Shown piece after piece: positions 1 through 7,029 of a DNA stretch of 13,566 nt (the stretch's first letter is position 1; every line of letters starts with the position of its first letter). The notes under the pieces were generated by a model. It searched no databases. It saw only the letters and a list, made by a program, of their open reading frames with translations, and had not been told where the DNA came from. A program made the translations under genes and the position numbers. This stretch comes from Thermococci archaeon (GTDB lineage Archaea > Hadarchaeota > B88-G9): assembly GCA_003660555.1 (NCBI GenBank), contig QMUK01000028.1:1-13566 (forward strand), given 5' to 3'.

Positions 1-876
1 TATTTCCCTCAATGGAATATCTGGATCCCCTTTTTCTCTTGGAGAATCCTCAAAGCAATCTTTTTTATGTATTTTGTCTAACAAGCCAAGTTCTTGCATT
101 TTCTCAAGGGAATAAAGAAGGCAACCTCTCATCTTGACTTTTTCTAGTTCCATTATAGAAAAGAGGTCCTCCAAGAGTCCTACCCTTTCCAGATCAACTC
201 CTATTTCCAATAAAGCATTTGTCGAATCGGGATAAATCACTAAAGGTTGAACCATTAGTTCATCTATTCCTTTCTCCTTGGCCAATTCATTCAGAGACTT
301 CATTTCATCTAGGTTCACTCCTGGCAAGATTACTGCCCTAATCACAGAATAGAGTTCTGAATCACCTAGTACGCTAAGTAGTCTGAGGACTTTCTCTAGA
401 TCCTCTTTCCCCCCTCGGGTTACCTCTGAATACCTCCTCACTGAGTGAAGACTCACTATGATCATGTCTATCCCCTTGGAGTACAGATACTCTAGTTTCT
501 CCTCTACTTCTTTTTCAGATCCTTCTCCGAGAATCACTCCGTTTGTGTGTAAATCAATCCTTTCAGCACCTATTTCATCCTTTAACCACTTGGAATATGA
601 TCCTAATTTACTTATTCCTACCAAAACTGGCTCTCCATACTGGGAAATAGTTACTGCCTCGAATTCGTCCCTTCCGTTGAAGTACAGTCCTGGTTTTATC
701 TCAACTCCTCTCTTCAGAGATATCTCAGAATAGCAGAAGGGGCATCTGAGATTGCACGCTTGCGTTAGCTCCAGAGTCGGGTGATGCCTTGGCCTAGCCT
801 TGTCTTCTATCCCCTCACATCCTAGACAATGCCTAGGAACTTCGAGAGTTCTATCTCTTATCCTGAATCGTCTCAA
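1..876 (-). CDS. Radical SAM enzyme (partial, C-terminus beyond the window)
   Basis: The frame is open from a TTG at 876 to the left edge (292 codons), so the C-terminus is missing. The radical SAM signature CxxxCxxC is at residues 41-48 (CNLRCPFC), which binds the 4Fe-4S cluster that cleaves S-adenosylmethionine. A second Cys pair, CLGC, lies at 17-20 and may bind metal. Further family-like segments follow: a GEP motif after the SQY stretch, then LHTNGV and the VSLHS strand. The TTG start is chosen because two in-frame TAG stops lie just upstream and no ATG or GTG precedes the cysteine motifs; GAGG sits close before it. The start overlaps the end of the DUF211 gene by about 26 nt, so the two are probably co-transcribed. 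The substrate cannot be told from what is visible. The radical SAM assignment is firm; the subfamily is unknown. Confidence 0.88.
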   Translation of the reverse strand, partial: MRRFRIRDRTLEVPRHCLGCEGIEDKARPRHHPTLELTQACNLRCPFCYSEISLKRGVEIKPGLYFNGRDEFEAVTISQYGEPVLVGISKLGSYSKWLKDEIGAERIDLHTNGVILGEGSEKEVEEKLEYLYSKGIDMIIVSLHSVRRYSEVTRGGKEDLEKVLRLLSVLGDSELYSVIRAVILPGVNLDEMKSLNELAKEKGIDELMVQPLVIYPDSTNALLEIGVDLERVGLLEDLFSIMELEKVKMRGCLLYSLEKMQELGLLDKIHKKDCFEDSPREKGDPDIPLREI

Positions 877-1174
877 CTTCCTCTACTAACCTCCTCCCAG
901 CTGCAACAACATCTATGCTGTGGATTCTTCCTCCACACTGCTCTATCTTGGACTTTATTTCCTCGTAATTCAGGTCTCTGCCCTCTATAGTTATTTTTAT
1001 GTTCTCTGTGTCCTTATCTAGTTCTATCAGGGATATGTTCACTCCCTCTACTCCAGGCATCTTGCTTATTTCCTTTGCCAGCTCAGTGAGTATTGGTTCG
1101 TGGGGCTTGAGTACGTCCAATACTAACCTCCTTATTCCACCCATCACTTCCCTTGAGCCCCTCTTTGAATCCAT
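851..1174 (-). CDS. DUF211 family protein
   Basis: This encodes a small 107-residue protein resembling the archaeal DUF211 family, whose function is not established. The recognisable part begins at about residue 13 with [14 protein letters not shown], followed by alternating helices and strands ([26 protein letters not shown]) typical of a compact alpha-beta fold of about 100 residues. The start used here is ATG 1174, which would give an almost leaderless transcript from the shared TATA box. ATG 1144, preceded by a GGGAAGTG stretch, matches the usual family N-terminus better and is an alternative. The gene is first in a two-gene minus-strand unit with the radical SAM gene, and it is divergent from the ribosomal superoperon. 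No catalytic or metal-binding motif is evident. Confidence 0.8.
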   Translation of the reverse strand: MDSKRGSREVMGGIRRLVLDVLKPHEPILTELAKEISKMPGVEGVNISLIELDKDTENIKITIEGRDLNYEEIKSKIEQCGGRIHSIDVVAAGRRLVEEVETIQDKR

Positions 1175-1186
1175 TGGGATGGTTAA

Positions 1187-1211
1187 AACCCTTTTCTAGA
1201 AAAGGTTTTAT
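1187..1211. repeat. Near-perfect palindrome in the divergent promoter region
   Basis: A perfect 14-nt palindrome (CTTTTCTAGAAAAG, 1191-1204) is extended on both sides by AAAACC and GGTTTT, with one extra C on the left. It lies next to and partly over the TATA element, between two divergent genes. That position would suit an operator for a dimeric regulator, but part of the symmetry could simply reflect AT-rich promoter elements facing each way. No regulator is identified. Confidence 0.6.
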
Positions 1212-1214
1212 ATA
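1198..1214 (+). promoter_or_regulatory. BRE/TATA promoter for the rpl7ae superoperon
   Basis: A purine-rich BRE-like stretch (AGAAAAGG) is followed directly by TTTTATATA at 1206-1214, close to the archaeal consensus. Transcription should start about 25 nt downstream, near 1235-1238. This leaves a leader of roughly 35 nt before the preferred TTG start of rpl7ae at 1273. It is the only clear promoter for the long plus-strand gene run. Confidence 0.75.
1206..1214 (-). promoter_or_regulatory. Possible minus-strand use of the same TATA box
   Basis: Read on the minus strand the same bases are TATATAAAA. The DUF211 ATG at 1174 lies about 36 nt from the TATA centre, so a start about 25 nt downstream would leave a leader of about 10 nt. 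No other convincing minus-strand TATA box fits: the TTTTAA at 1183-1188 is too close to the ATG. The upstream BRE is weaker in this orientation, so this is an inference. Confidence 0.4.
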
Positions 1215-1243
1215 CCTCTCCTAGAAGGTGGGTCTGCGATGAC

Positions 1244-1272
1244 TGATGAAGTTCACTGAGGGAGGTGTTCCC
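1244..1272 (+). promoter_or_regulatory. rpl7ae leader: box C/D-like motifs and SD hairpin (candidate L7Ae autoregulatory element)
   Basis: The predicted leader holds UGAUGA at 1244-1249 (box C-like) and CUGA at 1256-1259 (box D-like), the two halves of the kink-turn that L7Ae binds. Directly after it, GGGA (1260-1263) can pair with UCCC (1269-1272), placing the Shine-Dalgarno bases GGUG in the hairpin and next to the TTG start. L7Ae control of its own mRNA through leader K-turns is known in archaea. Against it, I do not see a good closing stem outside the two boxes, so a true K-turn is not shown. Confidence 0.35.
1258..1267 (+). promoter_or_regulatory. Shine-Dalgarno site deciding the rpl7ae start
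   Basis: GAGGGAGGTG is a near-full match to the archaeal anti-SD and ends 5 nt before TTG 1273. The upstream ATG at 1246 lies before this site and has no SD of its own, which favours the TTG. Confidence 0.75.
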
Positions 1273-1644
1273 TTGGCTAAGAAACCTTATGTGAGATTCG
1301 AGGTACCGAAGGAATTAGCAGAGAAGGCCTATGATGCAATACAGAGAGCTAGAGATGGTGGCAAGATAAAAAAGGGTACTAATGAGACTACCAAAGCGGT
1401 GGAAAGAGGGATGGCCAAGTTAGTCTTAATAGCAGAGGACGTAGACCCTCCGGAGATAGTCGCTCATCTCCCGTATCTGTGCGAGGAGAAACAAATACCA
1501 TATATATACGTACCTAGTAAGGAGGAACTAGGGAAAGCATGCGGAATAGAGGTCCCAGCAGCTTCTGCCTGTATATTAGATCCGGGAGATGCTGAGGAAT
1601 TAGTTAAGGAGATAATAAATAAGGTGTCTGAACTCAAGAAGTGA
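1273..1644 (+). CDS. rpl7ae: Ribosomal protein L7Ae (also box C/D RNP and RNase P subunit)
   Basis: L7Ae binds kink-turns in 23S rRNA, in box C/D and H/ACA guide RNAs and in RNase P RNA. The 123-residue product has the diagnostic core [17 protein letters not shown] at about 30-46, which contacts the K-turn G-A pairs, followed by [20 protein letters not shown]. An ATG at 1246 is in frame and would add nine residues. TTG 1273 is preferred because it gives the family N-terminus ([12 protein letters not shown]), a normal length, and has a strong SD 5 nt upstream. It is the first gene after the promoter and precedes rps28e by 10 nt. Its leader has motifs that may allow autoregulation. Identity is firm; the exact start is very likely. 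Confidence 0.96.
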   Translation: MAKKPYVRFEVPKELAEKAYDAIQRARDGGKIKKGTNETTKAVERGMAKLVLIAEDVDPPEIVAHLPYLCEEKQIPYIYVPSKEELGKACGIEVPAASACILDPGDAEELVKEIINKVSELKK

Positions 1645-1654
1645 GGGATTCTAA

Positions 1655-1867
1655 ATGCCAGAAGACGAAGCAGTTCCAGCAGAAGTTATAGAAATAAGGG
1701 GGAGGACTGGAATAGCTGGAGAAGTGACCCAAGTCAGGGCTAGAATACTTGAAGGAAGAGACAAGGGCAGGATAGTGACCAGGAACGTCAAAGGCCCCGT
1801 GAGAGTGGGAGACATCCTCATGCTGAAGGAGCCAGAGAGAGAGGCTAGGGAGATAAGAGCTCCTTGA
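1655..1867 (+). CDS. rps28e: Small-subunit ribosomal protein S28e
   Basis: This is a 70-residue protein of the full family length, a component of the archaeal/eukaryotic 30S/40S head near the mRNA exit. It is a small OB-type barrel with the recognisable segments [23 protein letters not shown] (read in two parts: [13 protein letters not shown] and [11 protein letters not shown]), then [14 protein letters not shown] and the acidic, Arg-rich tail [10 protein letters not shown]. The ATG at 1655 follows GAGGGA at 1643-1648 with a 6-nt gap. It lies between rpl7ae and rpl24e, the conserved archaeal order L7Ae-S28e-L24e-Ndk. Confidence 0.97.
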   Translation: MPEDEAVPAEVIEIRGRTGIAGEVTQVRARILEGRDKGRIVTRNVKGPVRVGDILMLKEPEREAREIRAP

Positions 1868-1877
1868 GGTATCTGAA

Positions 1878-2051
1878 ATGAGGAATTGTAGTTTTTGTGG
1901 TAGGGAATTAAAGCCTGGAACGGGGAGTATGTTCGTTAGGAGAGACGGTACTATACTATACTTCTGCTCTAGTAAGTGCGAGAAGAACATGCTTAAGCTG
2001 GGAAGGAATCCGAGGAAGGTCAAGTGGACCATTAAGTACGAAAAGGGGTGA
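1878..2051 (+). CDS. rpl24e: Large-subunit ribosomal protein L24e (zinc-binding)
   Basis: This gene encodes only 57 residues. Reading from ATG 1878, CxxC at residues 4-7 (CSFC) and Cys 30 and 34 (FCSSKC) form the four-cysteine zinc site of L24e, a 50S protein at the subunit interface. The basic tail ([10 protein letters not shown]) is typical. GAGGTAT at 1866-1872 serves as SD with a 5-nt gap. The gene starts 10 nt after rps28e, and its TGA at 2049-2051 overlaps the upstream candidate starts of ndk. The length is normal for archaea. Confidence 0.96.
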   Translation: MRNCSFCGRELKPGTGSMFVRRDGTILYFCSSKCEKNMLKLGRNPRKVKWTIKYEKG

Positions 2052-2052
2052 T
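2045..2052 (+). promoter_or_regulatory. Shine-Dalgarno site deciding the ndk start
   Basis: GGGGTGAT lies across the rpl24e stop. It is 4-6 nt before TTG 2057, but overlaps the alternative GTG 2048 and ATG 2051, which it could not serve. Confidence 0.6.
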
Positions 2053-2056
2053 GTAC

Positions 2057-2509
2057 TTGAGGACTTTCGTCATGATAAAGCCAGATGGAGTTCAGAGAGG
2101 ACTAATAGGGGAGATAATATCCAGATTCGAGAAGAGAGGTCTCAAGATAGTGGCCATGAAGCTAGTGAAAATAAGTAGAGACTTGGCTGAGAGACAATAC
2201 GAAATGCACAAGGGAAAAAAGTTCTATGACGGACTTATAGAGTACATAACTTCATCTCCTGCAGTAGTAATGGTCGTAGAAGGAAAGGGGAACGTAGTTG
2301 AATTAGTCAGGAGAATGGTAGGATCTACTGATCCATCAGATGCATCTCCAGGAACTATAAGAGGAGATCTCTCCCTAGAAATAGGTAGAAATGTAATACA
2401 CGCTGCAGACTCAGAGGAAAATGCAGAGAGGGAAATATCCATATACTTTTCTCCAGACGAAATCTTAAGTTACAAGAGAATAGACGAAGAGTGGCTTTAT
2501 GAGGGTTAG
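2057..2509 (+). CDS. ndk: Nucleoside-diphosphate kinase
   Basis: The enzyme transfers the gamma-phosphate between NTPs and NDPs through a phosphohistidine, keeping NTP pools balanced in the cytoplasm. From TTG 2057 the product has 150 residues, the usual length. It opens with the family signature [19 protein letters not shown] (Lys 8), has the substrate-loop region [11 protein letters not shown] and [14 protein letters not shown], and carries the active-site His 115 in [15 protein letters not shown] 2048 or ATG 2051 would add two or three residues; TTG 2057 fits both the SD and the family start. The gene sits 5 nt after rpl24e and just before aIF5B, a standard archaeal arrangement. Confidence 0.96.
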   Translation: MRTFVMIKPDGVQRGLIGEIISRFEKRGLKIVAMKLVKISRDLAERQYEMHKGKKFYDGLIEYITSSPAVVMVVEGKGNVVELVRRMVGSTDPSDASPGTIRGDLSLEIGRNVIHAADSEENAEREISIYFSPDEILSYKRIDEEWLYEG

Positions 2510-2511
2510 AA

Positions 2512-4284
2512 TTGTCAATAAGGCAGCCGATAGTCTCGGTTCTAGGCCATGTGGATCACGGCAAGACGACTCTGTTAGACAAGATAAGAGGTACTGCCAT
2601 AGCCAAGAAGGAAGCTGGTGGAATAACTCAGCACATAGGAGCTACCGAGATACCCCTGGAGGTAATAAAGGAGATATGTGGCCCTATTCTGGATAAACTC
2701 GGCGGAAAGTTAACTATTCCTGGCCTACTCTTTATAGACACTCCAGGTCATGAGGCCTTCACGAACCTGAGGAAGAGAGGAGGTAGCATAGCCGACCTAG
2801 CGGTTTTGGTAATAGACGTAAACGAGGGATTTAGGCCTCAGACGATAGAGTCCCTCAACATATTGAGGAGCTACAAAGTCCCTTTCGTGGTAGCAGCTAA
2901 CAAGATAGACAGAATAAGGGGTTGGAATTCGAGGGAAATGAGACCGATATCTGAGAGTATCAGAAAACAAAAAGAGTGGGTAGTCCAAGAGCTAGATAAG
3001 AAGATCTATGAACTAGTGGGCAGCCTATCGAGAATGGGCTTCTCTGCCGAGAGGTTCGACAGGATTAGAGACTTCACAAGGGAAGTGTGCATAGTCCCTG
3101 TGAGTGCTCTTACAGGAGAGGGAATTCCAGAACTACTAGCCATTATATCAGGTCTAGCACAGAAGTACCTGGAGAAAAATCTGAAGATAGAGGCCAAAGG
3201 ACCTGGGAAAGGGACTGTATTAGAAGTAAAGGAGGAACCAGGTCTGGGAATCACGATAGACGTAATACTCTATGACGGTATGATCAGAAGGGGAGACGAA
3301 ATCGTAGTAGGAAGTTTGGAAGAACCCATATTGACTAAAGTGAGAGCGCTTCTTAAACCAAAACCACTGGACGAAATAAGGGATCCAAGGGAGAAATTCA
3401 GTTCGGTAGAAGAGGTCACTGCTGCAGCGGGAGTCAAAATAGCAGCACCATCTCTCGAGAAGGCAGTGGCAGGGTCTCCGGTCTTAGTGGCGAAAGACAA
3501 TAAGGAGGAACTAATTAAGAAAGTCAAAAGCGAAATAAGCGAAATAATAATTGAGAAGAAGGGAAAAGTTGGTTTAGTAGTTAAGGCAGATACACTCGGG
3601 AGTTTAGAGGCAATACTGTCCGAGCTGAGAAATAGAGGAATAGAGGTAAAGATAGCAGACGTGGGGGAAGTCTCCAAGAGAGACGTAATGGAGGCCTATG
3701 CTGTTTCTAAGGAAAATTCCCTCTTGGGAGCTATCTTGGCATTTAACGTAAAGGTTCTCCCTGAAGCTAAAGAAGAGGCTGAGAGGCTAGAAATAGATAT
3801 AATAAAGGACGAAGTGATATACAGGCTAATAGAAAAATATGAAGAGTTCGTTAAATCTAAAAAAGAGGAAGAGAGACGTAGACTTGAAGAAAGAGTTCTT
3901 CCAGGGAAGATAAGAATTCTCCCTGGGTTCGTGTTCAGGAGAAGTGACCCAGCTATATTTGGTGTAGAAGTAATTTCTGGGAGAATAAGACCAAATTATC
4001 CTCTAATTAATGAAAAAGGTAGGAAAATAGGTAGAATAAAAGAGATACAAGACAAAGGAGAGAGATTGAAAGAAGCCAGAAGCGGGAGTAGGGTAGCCAT
4101 ATCGGTTAGTGGACCGACTGTAGGGAGACAGATAAAGGAAGGAGAAGTTCTTTATACCTTGGTATCCAAGGAGGTATTAGATAGATTAGATGATCTGGAC
4201 GAGGAGGACAGGGAATTAGCTTTGGAAATATCTAGGTTGATTGCCATTAGTAGTGGTGGTGATGTGAAGTGGAAATTAAGTTAG
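2512..4284 (+). CDS. infB: Translation initiation factor aIF5B (IF2-like GTPase)
   Basis: This GTPase promotes ribosomal subunit joining and initiator tRNA positioning. The 590-residue protein is typical of archaea, without the long eukaryotic N-terminal extension and without an intein. GTPase motifs are complete: G1 GHVDHGKT at 12-19, switch I GGITQHIGA at 36-44, G3 DTPGH at 76-80, G4 NKID at 130-133 and a G5-like SALTG near 200. Domain II (GTVLEVKEEPGLG), domain III and the C-terminal tRNA-binding barrel (FVFRRSDPAIFGVEV) follow. The start is TTG 2512, two bases after the ndk stop, with GAGG at 2501-2504. The end overlaps rps6e by 16 nt, suggesting coupled translation. Confidence 0.97.
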   Translation: MSIRQPIVSVLGHVDHGKTTLLDKIRGTAIAKKEAGGITQHIGATEIPLEVIKEICGPILDKLGGKLTIPGLLFIDTPGHEAFTNLRKRGGSIADLAVLVIDVNEGFRPQTIESLNILRSYKVPFVVAANKIDRIRGWNSREMRPISESIRKQKEWVVQELDKKIYELVGSLSRMGFSAERFDRIRDFTREVCIVPVSALTGEGIPELLAIISGLAQKYLEKNLKIEAKGPGKGTVLEVKEEPGLGITIDVILYDGMIRRGDEIVVGSLEEPILTKVRALLKPKPLDEIRDPREKFSSVEEVTAAAGVKIAAPSLEKAVAGSPVLVAKDNKEELIKKVKSEISEIIIEKKGKVGLVVKADTLGSLEAILSELRNRGIEVKIADVGEVSKRDVMEAYAVSKENSLLGAILAFNVKVLPEAKEEAERLEIDIIKDEVIYRLIEKYEEFVKSKKEEERRRLEERVLPGKIRILPGFVFRRSDPAIFGVEVISGRIRPNYPLINEKGRKIGRIKEIQDKGERLKEARSGSRVAISVSGPTVGRQIKEGEVLYTLVSKEVLDRLDDLDEEDRELALEISRLIAISSGGDVKWKLS

Positions 4285-4646
4285 TCATATCTGATCCGTC
4301 TAGCGGCAAGGCCCATCAATTCGAGCTAAAGGACGAAAAAGCTAGAATTTTCCTTGGAAAGAAAATAGGAGACACTGTGGACTTGACACCCATAGGGTTT
4401 CCCGGATATAAGGTAAAGATAACTGGAGGAAGCGATAAAGATGGATTCCCAATGAGGAAAGACGTACAAGGGACAGGAAGAAGAAGAATACTTCTCTCAT
4501 CTGGCCCCGGATATAGGCCAAGGGAAAAGGGAATTAGGAAGAGAAAGACCGTTAGAGGGAACACCATATCTGAAGAGATAGTCCAAGTGAACGTCAAGGT
4601 CATAGAATCTGGGGAAAAGAGTCTAGAAGAACTGAGAGGTGGTTAA
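4269..4646 (+). CDS. rps6e: Small-subunit ribosomal protein S6e
   Basis: The 125-residue protein has the archaeal length and lacks the eukaryotic phosphorylated C-terminal tail. Recognisable blocks are GKKIGDTVDL, the Gly-rich KITGGSDKDGFPMRKDV, and the basic rRNA-binding part with LLSSGPGYRPREKGIRKRK and RGNTISEEIVQVNVKV. The start is GTG 4269, inside the end of aIF5B in another frame, with GGTGGTGAT at 4255-4263 as SD. It is followed by aIF2-gamma after 3 nt. The gene therefore links the two initiation GTPases in one transcript. Confidence 0.96.
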   Translation: MEIKLVISDPSSGKAHQFELKDEKARIFLGKKIGDTVDLTPIGFPGYKVKITGGSDKDGFPMRKDVQGTGRRRILLSSGPGYRPREKGIRKRKTVRGNTISEEIVQVNVKVIESGEKSLEELRGG

Positions 4647-4649
4647 CAC

Positions 4650-5861
4650 TTGACTAAACAGTCGGAGATAAACATAGGCATGGTCGGTCACGTTGATCAC
4701 GGTAAGACGACCTTAACTCAAGCCTTGAGTGGGGTATGGACTGACACGCACAGTGAAGAAATAAGAAGAGGAATATCAATAAAACTCGGATATGCTGACG
4801 CTACTTTCAGAAAATGTCCTGTCTGTCCGGAGCCACAATGCTACACCACTAAAGAAATATGTAAGCATTGTGGATCTAAGACAGAATTCCTGAGAAAAGT
4901 TTCATTCGTAGATTCTCCCGGACACGAGACTTTAATGGCAGTAATGCTCTCTGGAGCATCTCTCATGGACGGGGCAGTGCTAGTAATAGCAGCTAATGAA
5001 CCATGTCCTCAGCCTCAGACCAAGGAGCACTTAATGGCACTCGAGATAATAGGTGTGAAGAACGTAGTGATAGCTCAGAATAAAGTCGAACTAGTATCAG
5101 AGAAAGAAGCGAGAGAGAATTACGAGCAGATACTGAAGTTCATTGAGGGCACTGTCGCAGAGGGAGCTCCCATAATACCGATATCTGCTCAGAACGAAGT
5201 GAACATAGACGTCCTAATAATGGCGATAGAGGAAAAGATACCCACACCAAAGAGGGACCCATCCAAACCAGTTAGAATGTATGTAGCTAGAAGTTTCGAT
5301 GTAAATAAACCCGGAACAAAAATAGATGAACTAGTGGGGGGAGTAATAGGGGGATCGATAATTCAAGGCGTTCTTCGAATCGGTGATGAAATAGAGATAA
5401 AGCCAGGAGTCGGAGACAATCCAGAAGAGCCATTGTACACTGAGGTGGTCAGCCTCAGAGTGCCTGACGGAGAAATAGAAGAAGCGAGACCAGGGGGACT
5501 AGTTGGAGTAGGAACCGAGCTAGATCCGAGTCTGACCAAATCCGATAACCTAATAGGTAGAGTGGCAGGTAAACCTGGAACGCTTCCCCAAGTTTTGAGA
5601 GAGCTAGACATCGAGATTCACCTCTTGGAAAAGGTCGTGGGATTAACAGAAGAAACCAAAGTGGAGCCGCTTAAGCGGGGAGAACAGCTCATGATAAACG
5701 TTGGGACATCTACAACAATAGGTAACGTAGTAGAACTCAGAAAGGATGAGGCAGTACTGAGACTCCTAATACCAGTCTGTGCTCAAGAGGGAGATAGGGC
5801 GGCCCTTAGTAGGAGGATCATGGGTAGATGGAGACTAGTAGGATACGGGATCGTCCAGTAG
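4650..5861 (+). CDS. eif2g: Translation initiation factor aIF2 gamma subunit
   Basis: The gamma subunit is the GTP-binding core of the aIF2 heterotrimer that brings Met-tRNAi to the small subunit. The 403-residue protein has G1 GHVDHGKT at 13-20, switch I with [12 protein letters not shown] at 39-50, G3 DSPGH at 88-92 and G4 NKVE at 144-147. A zinc-knuckle insertion lies at 56-74 with Cys 56, 59, 64, 71 and 74, as in archaeal gamma subunits. Domains II and III follow ([27 protein letters not shown] and later [19 protein letters not shown]). The start is TTG 4650 with AGGTGG upstream. The alpha and beta subunits are not in this window. The end overlaps the PIN gene by 34 nt. Confidence 0.97.
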   Translation: MTKQSEINIGMVGHVDHGKTTLTQALSGVWTDTHSEEIRRGISIKLGYADATFRKCPVCPEPQCYTTKEICKHCGSKTEFLRKVSFVDSPGHETLMAVMLSGASLMDGAVLVIAANEPCPQPQTKEHLMALEIIGVKNVVIAQNKVELVSEKEARENYEQILKFIEGTVAEGAPIIPISAQNEVNIDVLIMAIEEKIPTPKRDPSKPVRMYVARSFDVNKPGTKIDELVGGVIGGSIIQGVLRIGDEIEIKPGVGDNPEEPLYTEVVSLRVPDGEIEEARPGGLVGVGTELDPSLTKSDNLIGRVAGKPGTLPQVLRELDIEIHLLEKVVGLTEETKVEPLKRGEQLMINVGTSTTIGNVVELRKDEAVLRLLIPVCAQEGDRAALSRRIMGRWRLVGYGIVQ

Positions 5862-6256
5862 TCATACTAGACACCAGTGTAATGATGTATGCAATCCAAG
5901 AGAGAGTAGATTTGCTGGAGGGAATAAAGGAAATGCTAGGAAATGTGGATTTCCTAGTAACAGAGGAAGTAGTAAAGGAAATCTCTGAGTTATCGAGAGG
6001 TAGAGGGAAGAAGGGAGAGCTAGCAAGAGTGTCTGAGAAGGTCTATTTGAGCAAGATAGATACCATCTCGACAGGGGAGAAGTCAGCAGATCTCAGCATA
6101 CTCTCACTCTCAGAGAACATCTCAAGAGAGAGAAGAGTTTTCGTGGCAACAGCTGATATGAAACTCAAAAAAGAGTTGAGAAATAGAGGGATATCAGTAA
6201 TATTTCCTAGGAACAGGAAAAAACTAGAGTTGGACCCACAAATCCCAATTGGATGA
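5828..6256 (+). CDS. PIN-domain ribonuclease, Fcf1/Utp24-like
   Basis: PIN domains are metal-dependent RNases. Archaeal members linked to aIF2-gamma and Rpo7 resemble Fcf1/Utp24 and are thought to act in pre-rRNA processing. The 142-residue protein keeps the four acidic positions expected for activity: Asp 15 (VVILDTSVM), Glu 51 (VVKEISEL), Asp 88 (KSADLSIL) and Asp 110 (VATADMKLK). The C-terminal stretch after the core ([10 protein letters not shown]) is basic. ATG 5828 is used; AGGAGGATCA at 5811-5820 serves it, and no later start would keep Asp 15 with its strand. No toxin-type antitoxin partner is near, so this is a housekeeping PIN gene rather than a VapC. The rRNA role is inferred from family and context. 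Confidence 0.85.
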   Translation: METSRIRDRPVVILDTSVMMYAIQERVDLLEGIKEMLGNVDFLVTEEVVKEISELSRGRGKKGELARVSEKVYLSKIDTISTGEKSADLSILSLSENISRERRVFVATADMKLKKELRNRGISVIFPRNRKKLELDPQIPIG

Positions 6257-6260
6257 GGTG
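6255..6260 (+). promoter_or_regulatory. Shine-Dalgarno site deciding the rpo7 start
   Basis: GAGGTG overlaps the stop of the PIN gene and ends 6 nt before TTG 6267. It lies downstream of the alternative TTG 6249, which therefore is unlikely. Confidence 0.65.
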
Positions 6261-6266
6261 TTAGTC

Positions 6267-6830
6267 TTGTACAGAGAGTACTTGGTCTTAGATACTGTTA
6301 GAGTCCCTCCTGACAAATTCGGGTCTGACTTGAAGGAAGTAGTAACTGAACTGCTTAGGAAGACCTATGAAGGGAAATGGGACAGAGATCTAGGCGTAGT
6401 CCTAGCTGTAACTGAAGTCGAGGAGATAGGCGTTGGAAAGATAATACCAGGAGATGGAGCCACATATCACGAAGTGAAATTCAAATTGATCTCATTTAAG
6501 CCTGAATTACAGGAAGTAGTTGAGGGAGAAGTAGTAGATGTCGCTGAATTTGGTATATTCGTTAGAATTGGCCCTATGGATGCATTAGCTCATGTATCTC
6601 AGATAATGGAGGATTACATATCTTACGATAGGAAGCAGGGAGTACTAATCGGTAAAGAAAGTAGGAGAAGTATAAAATCAGGAGATAGGGTTAGAGCTAG
6701 GATAATAGCCGTTAGCATGAAGGGAAAGCCTAAGATAGGATTGACGATGAAGCAACCTGGCCTAGGGAAGATAGAATGGATAGAAGAGGAGGTAAAAAAG
6801 AAGGAAAAGGCCAAAGCTAATAAAGGGTGA
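6267..6830 (+). CDS. rpo7: RNA polymerase subunit Rpo7 (RpoE1, RPB7-like)
   Basis: Rpo7 forms the RNA polymerase stalk with Rpo4 and binds the emerging transcript. From TTG 6267 the product has 187 residues. The N-terminal RNP-like domain begins with the family pattern YREYLVLDTVRVPPDKFG, and the S1-type OB fold covers about 80-160 (EGEVVDVAEFGIFVRIGPMDALAHVSQ in parts, then GDRVRARIIAVS and KIGLTMKQPGLG). The tail is Lys/Glu-rich. TTG 6249 is also in frame but would add six residues not usual for the family and has no SD. The gene follows the PIN gene by 10 nt and precedes spt4, the standard rpoE1-rpoE2 pair. Confidence 0.95.
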   Translation: MYREYLVLDTVRVPPDKFGSDLKEVVTELLRKTYEGKWDRDLGVVLAVTEVEEIGVGKIIPGDGATYHEVKFKLISFKPELQEVVEGEVVDVAEFGIFVRIGPMDALAHVSQIMEDYISYDRKQGVLIGKESRRSIKSGDRVRARIIAVSMKGKPKIGLTMKQPGLGKIEWIEEEVKKKEKAKANKG

Positions 6831-6834
6831 GGTG
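6829..6834 (+). promoter_or_regulatory. Shine-Dalgarno site for spt4
   Basis: GAGGTG ends 6 nt before TTG 6841, the same spacing seen at rpo7. The upstream GTG 6832 lies within this site, so TTG is the better start. Confidence 0.6.
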
Positions 6835-6840
6835 AAGGGC

Positions 6841-7029
6841 TTGTCTAAGGAAAGAGCATGCAGGAACTGTCATGCCATAGTTCAAGGGGAGGTATGTCCT
6901 GTCTGCAACAATTCCTCTCTTTCGGAAGAGTGGAGTGGACTAGTAATAATAATAGATCCGGAGAACTCCGAGATAGCCAAGAAAATGAAGATAGAGAGAT
7001 CTGGAAGATACGCCCTAAGGGTGAGATGA
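6841..7029 (+). CDS. spt4: Transcription elongation factor Spt4 (RpoE2)
   Basis: Spt4 pairs with Spt5 to keep RNA polymerase clamped and processive. The 62-residue protein has the zinc site CxxC at 7-10 (CRNC) and 19-22 (CPVC), followed by SLSEEWSGLVIIIDPENSEIA, which is the characteristic beta part with the DPExSEIA motif. The ending GRYALRVR is also typical. Start TTG 6841 is preferred; GTG 6832 would add three residues. The gene lies 10 nt after rpo7, and its TGA shares one base with the ATG of the next gene. Spt5 itself is not in the window. Confidence 0.95.
   Translation: MSKERACRNCHAIVQGEVCPVCNNSSLSEEWSGLVIIIDPENSEIAKKMKIERSGRYALRVR

Noticed and set aside
1244-1259. A free-standing box C/D guide RNA gene
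   Set aside because: Only one C box and one D box six bases apart are present, with no C'/D' boxes or guide region; the spot is a messenger leader.
1246-1272. ATG 1246 as the rpl7ae start
   Set aside because: It precedes the strong SD site and adds nine residues not found at the usual L7Ae N-terminus; TTG 1273 fits both SD and family.
5828-6256. PIN gene as a VapC toxin
   Set aside because: There is no antitoxin gene beside it, and it sits inside the conserved aIF2-gamma to rpo7 order, which indicates the Fcf1-like housekeeping group.
6858-7025. N-terminal extension of the dephospho-CoA kinase gene over spt4
   Set aside because: The frame is open, but the sequence is the shadow of spt4 in another frame, and the family's normal length begins at 7029.
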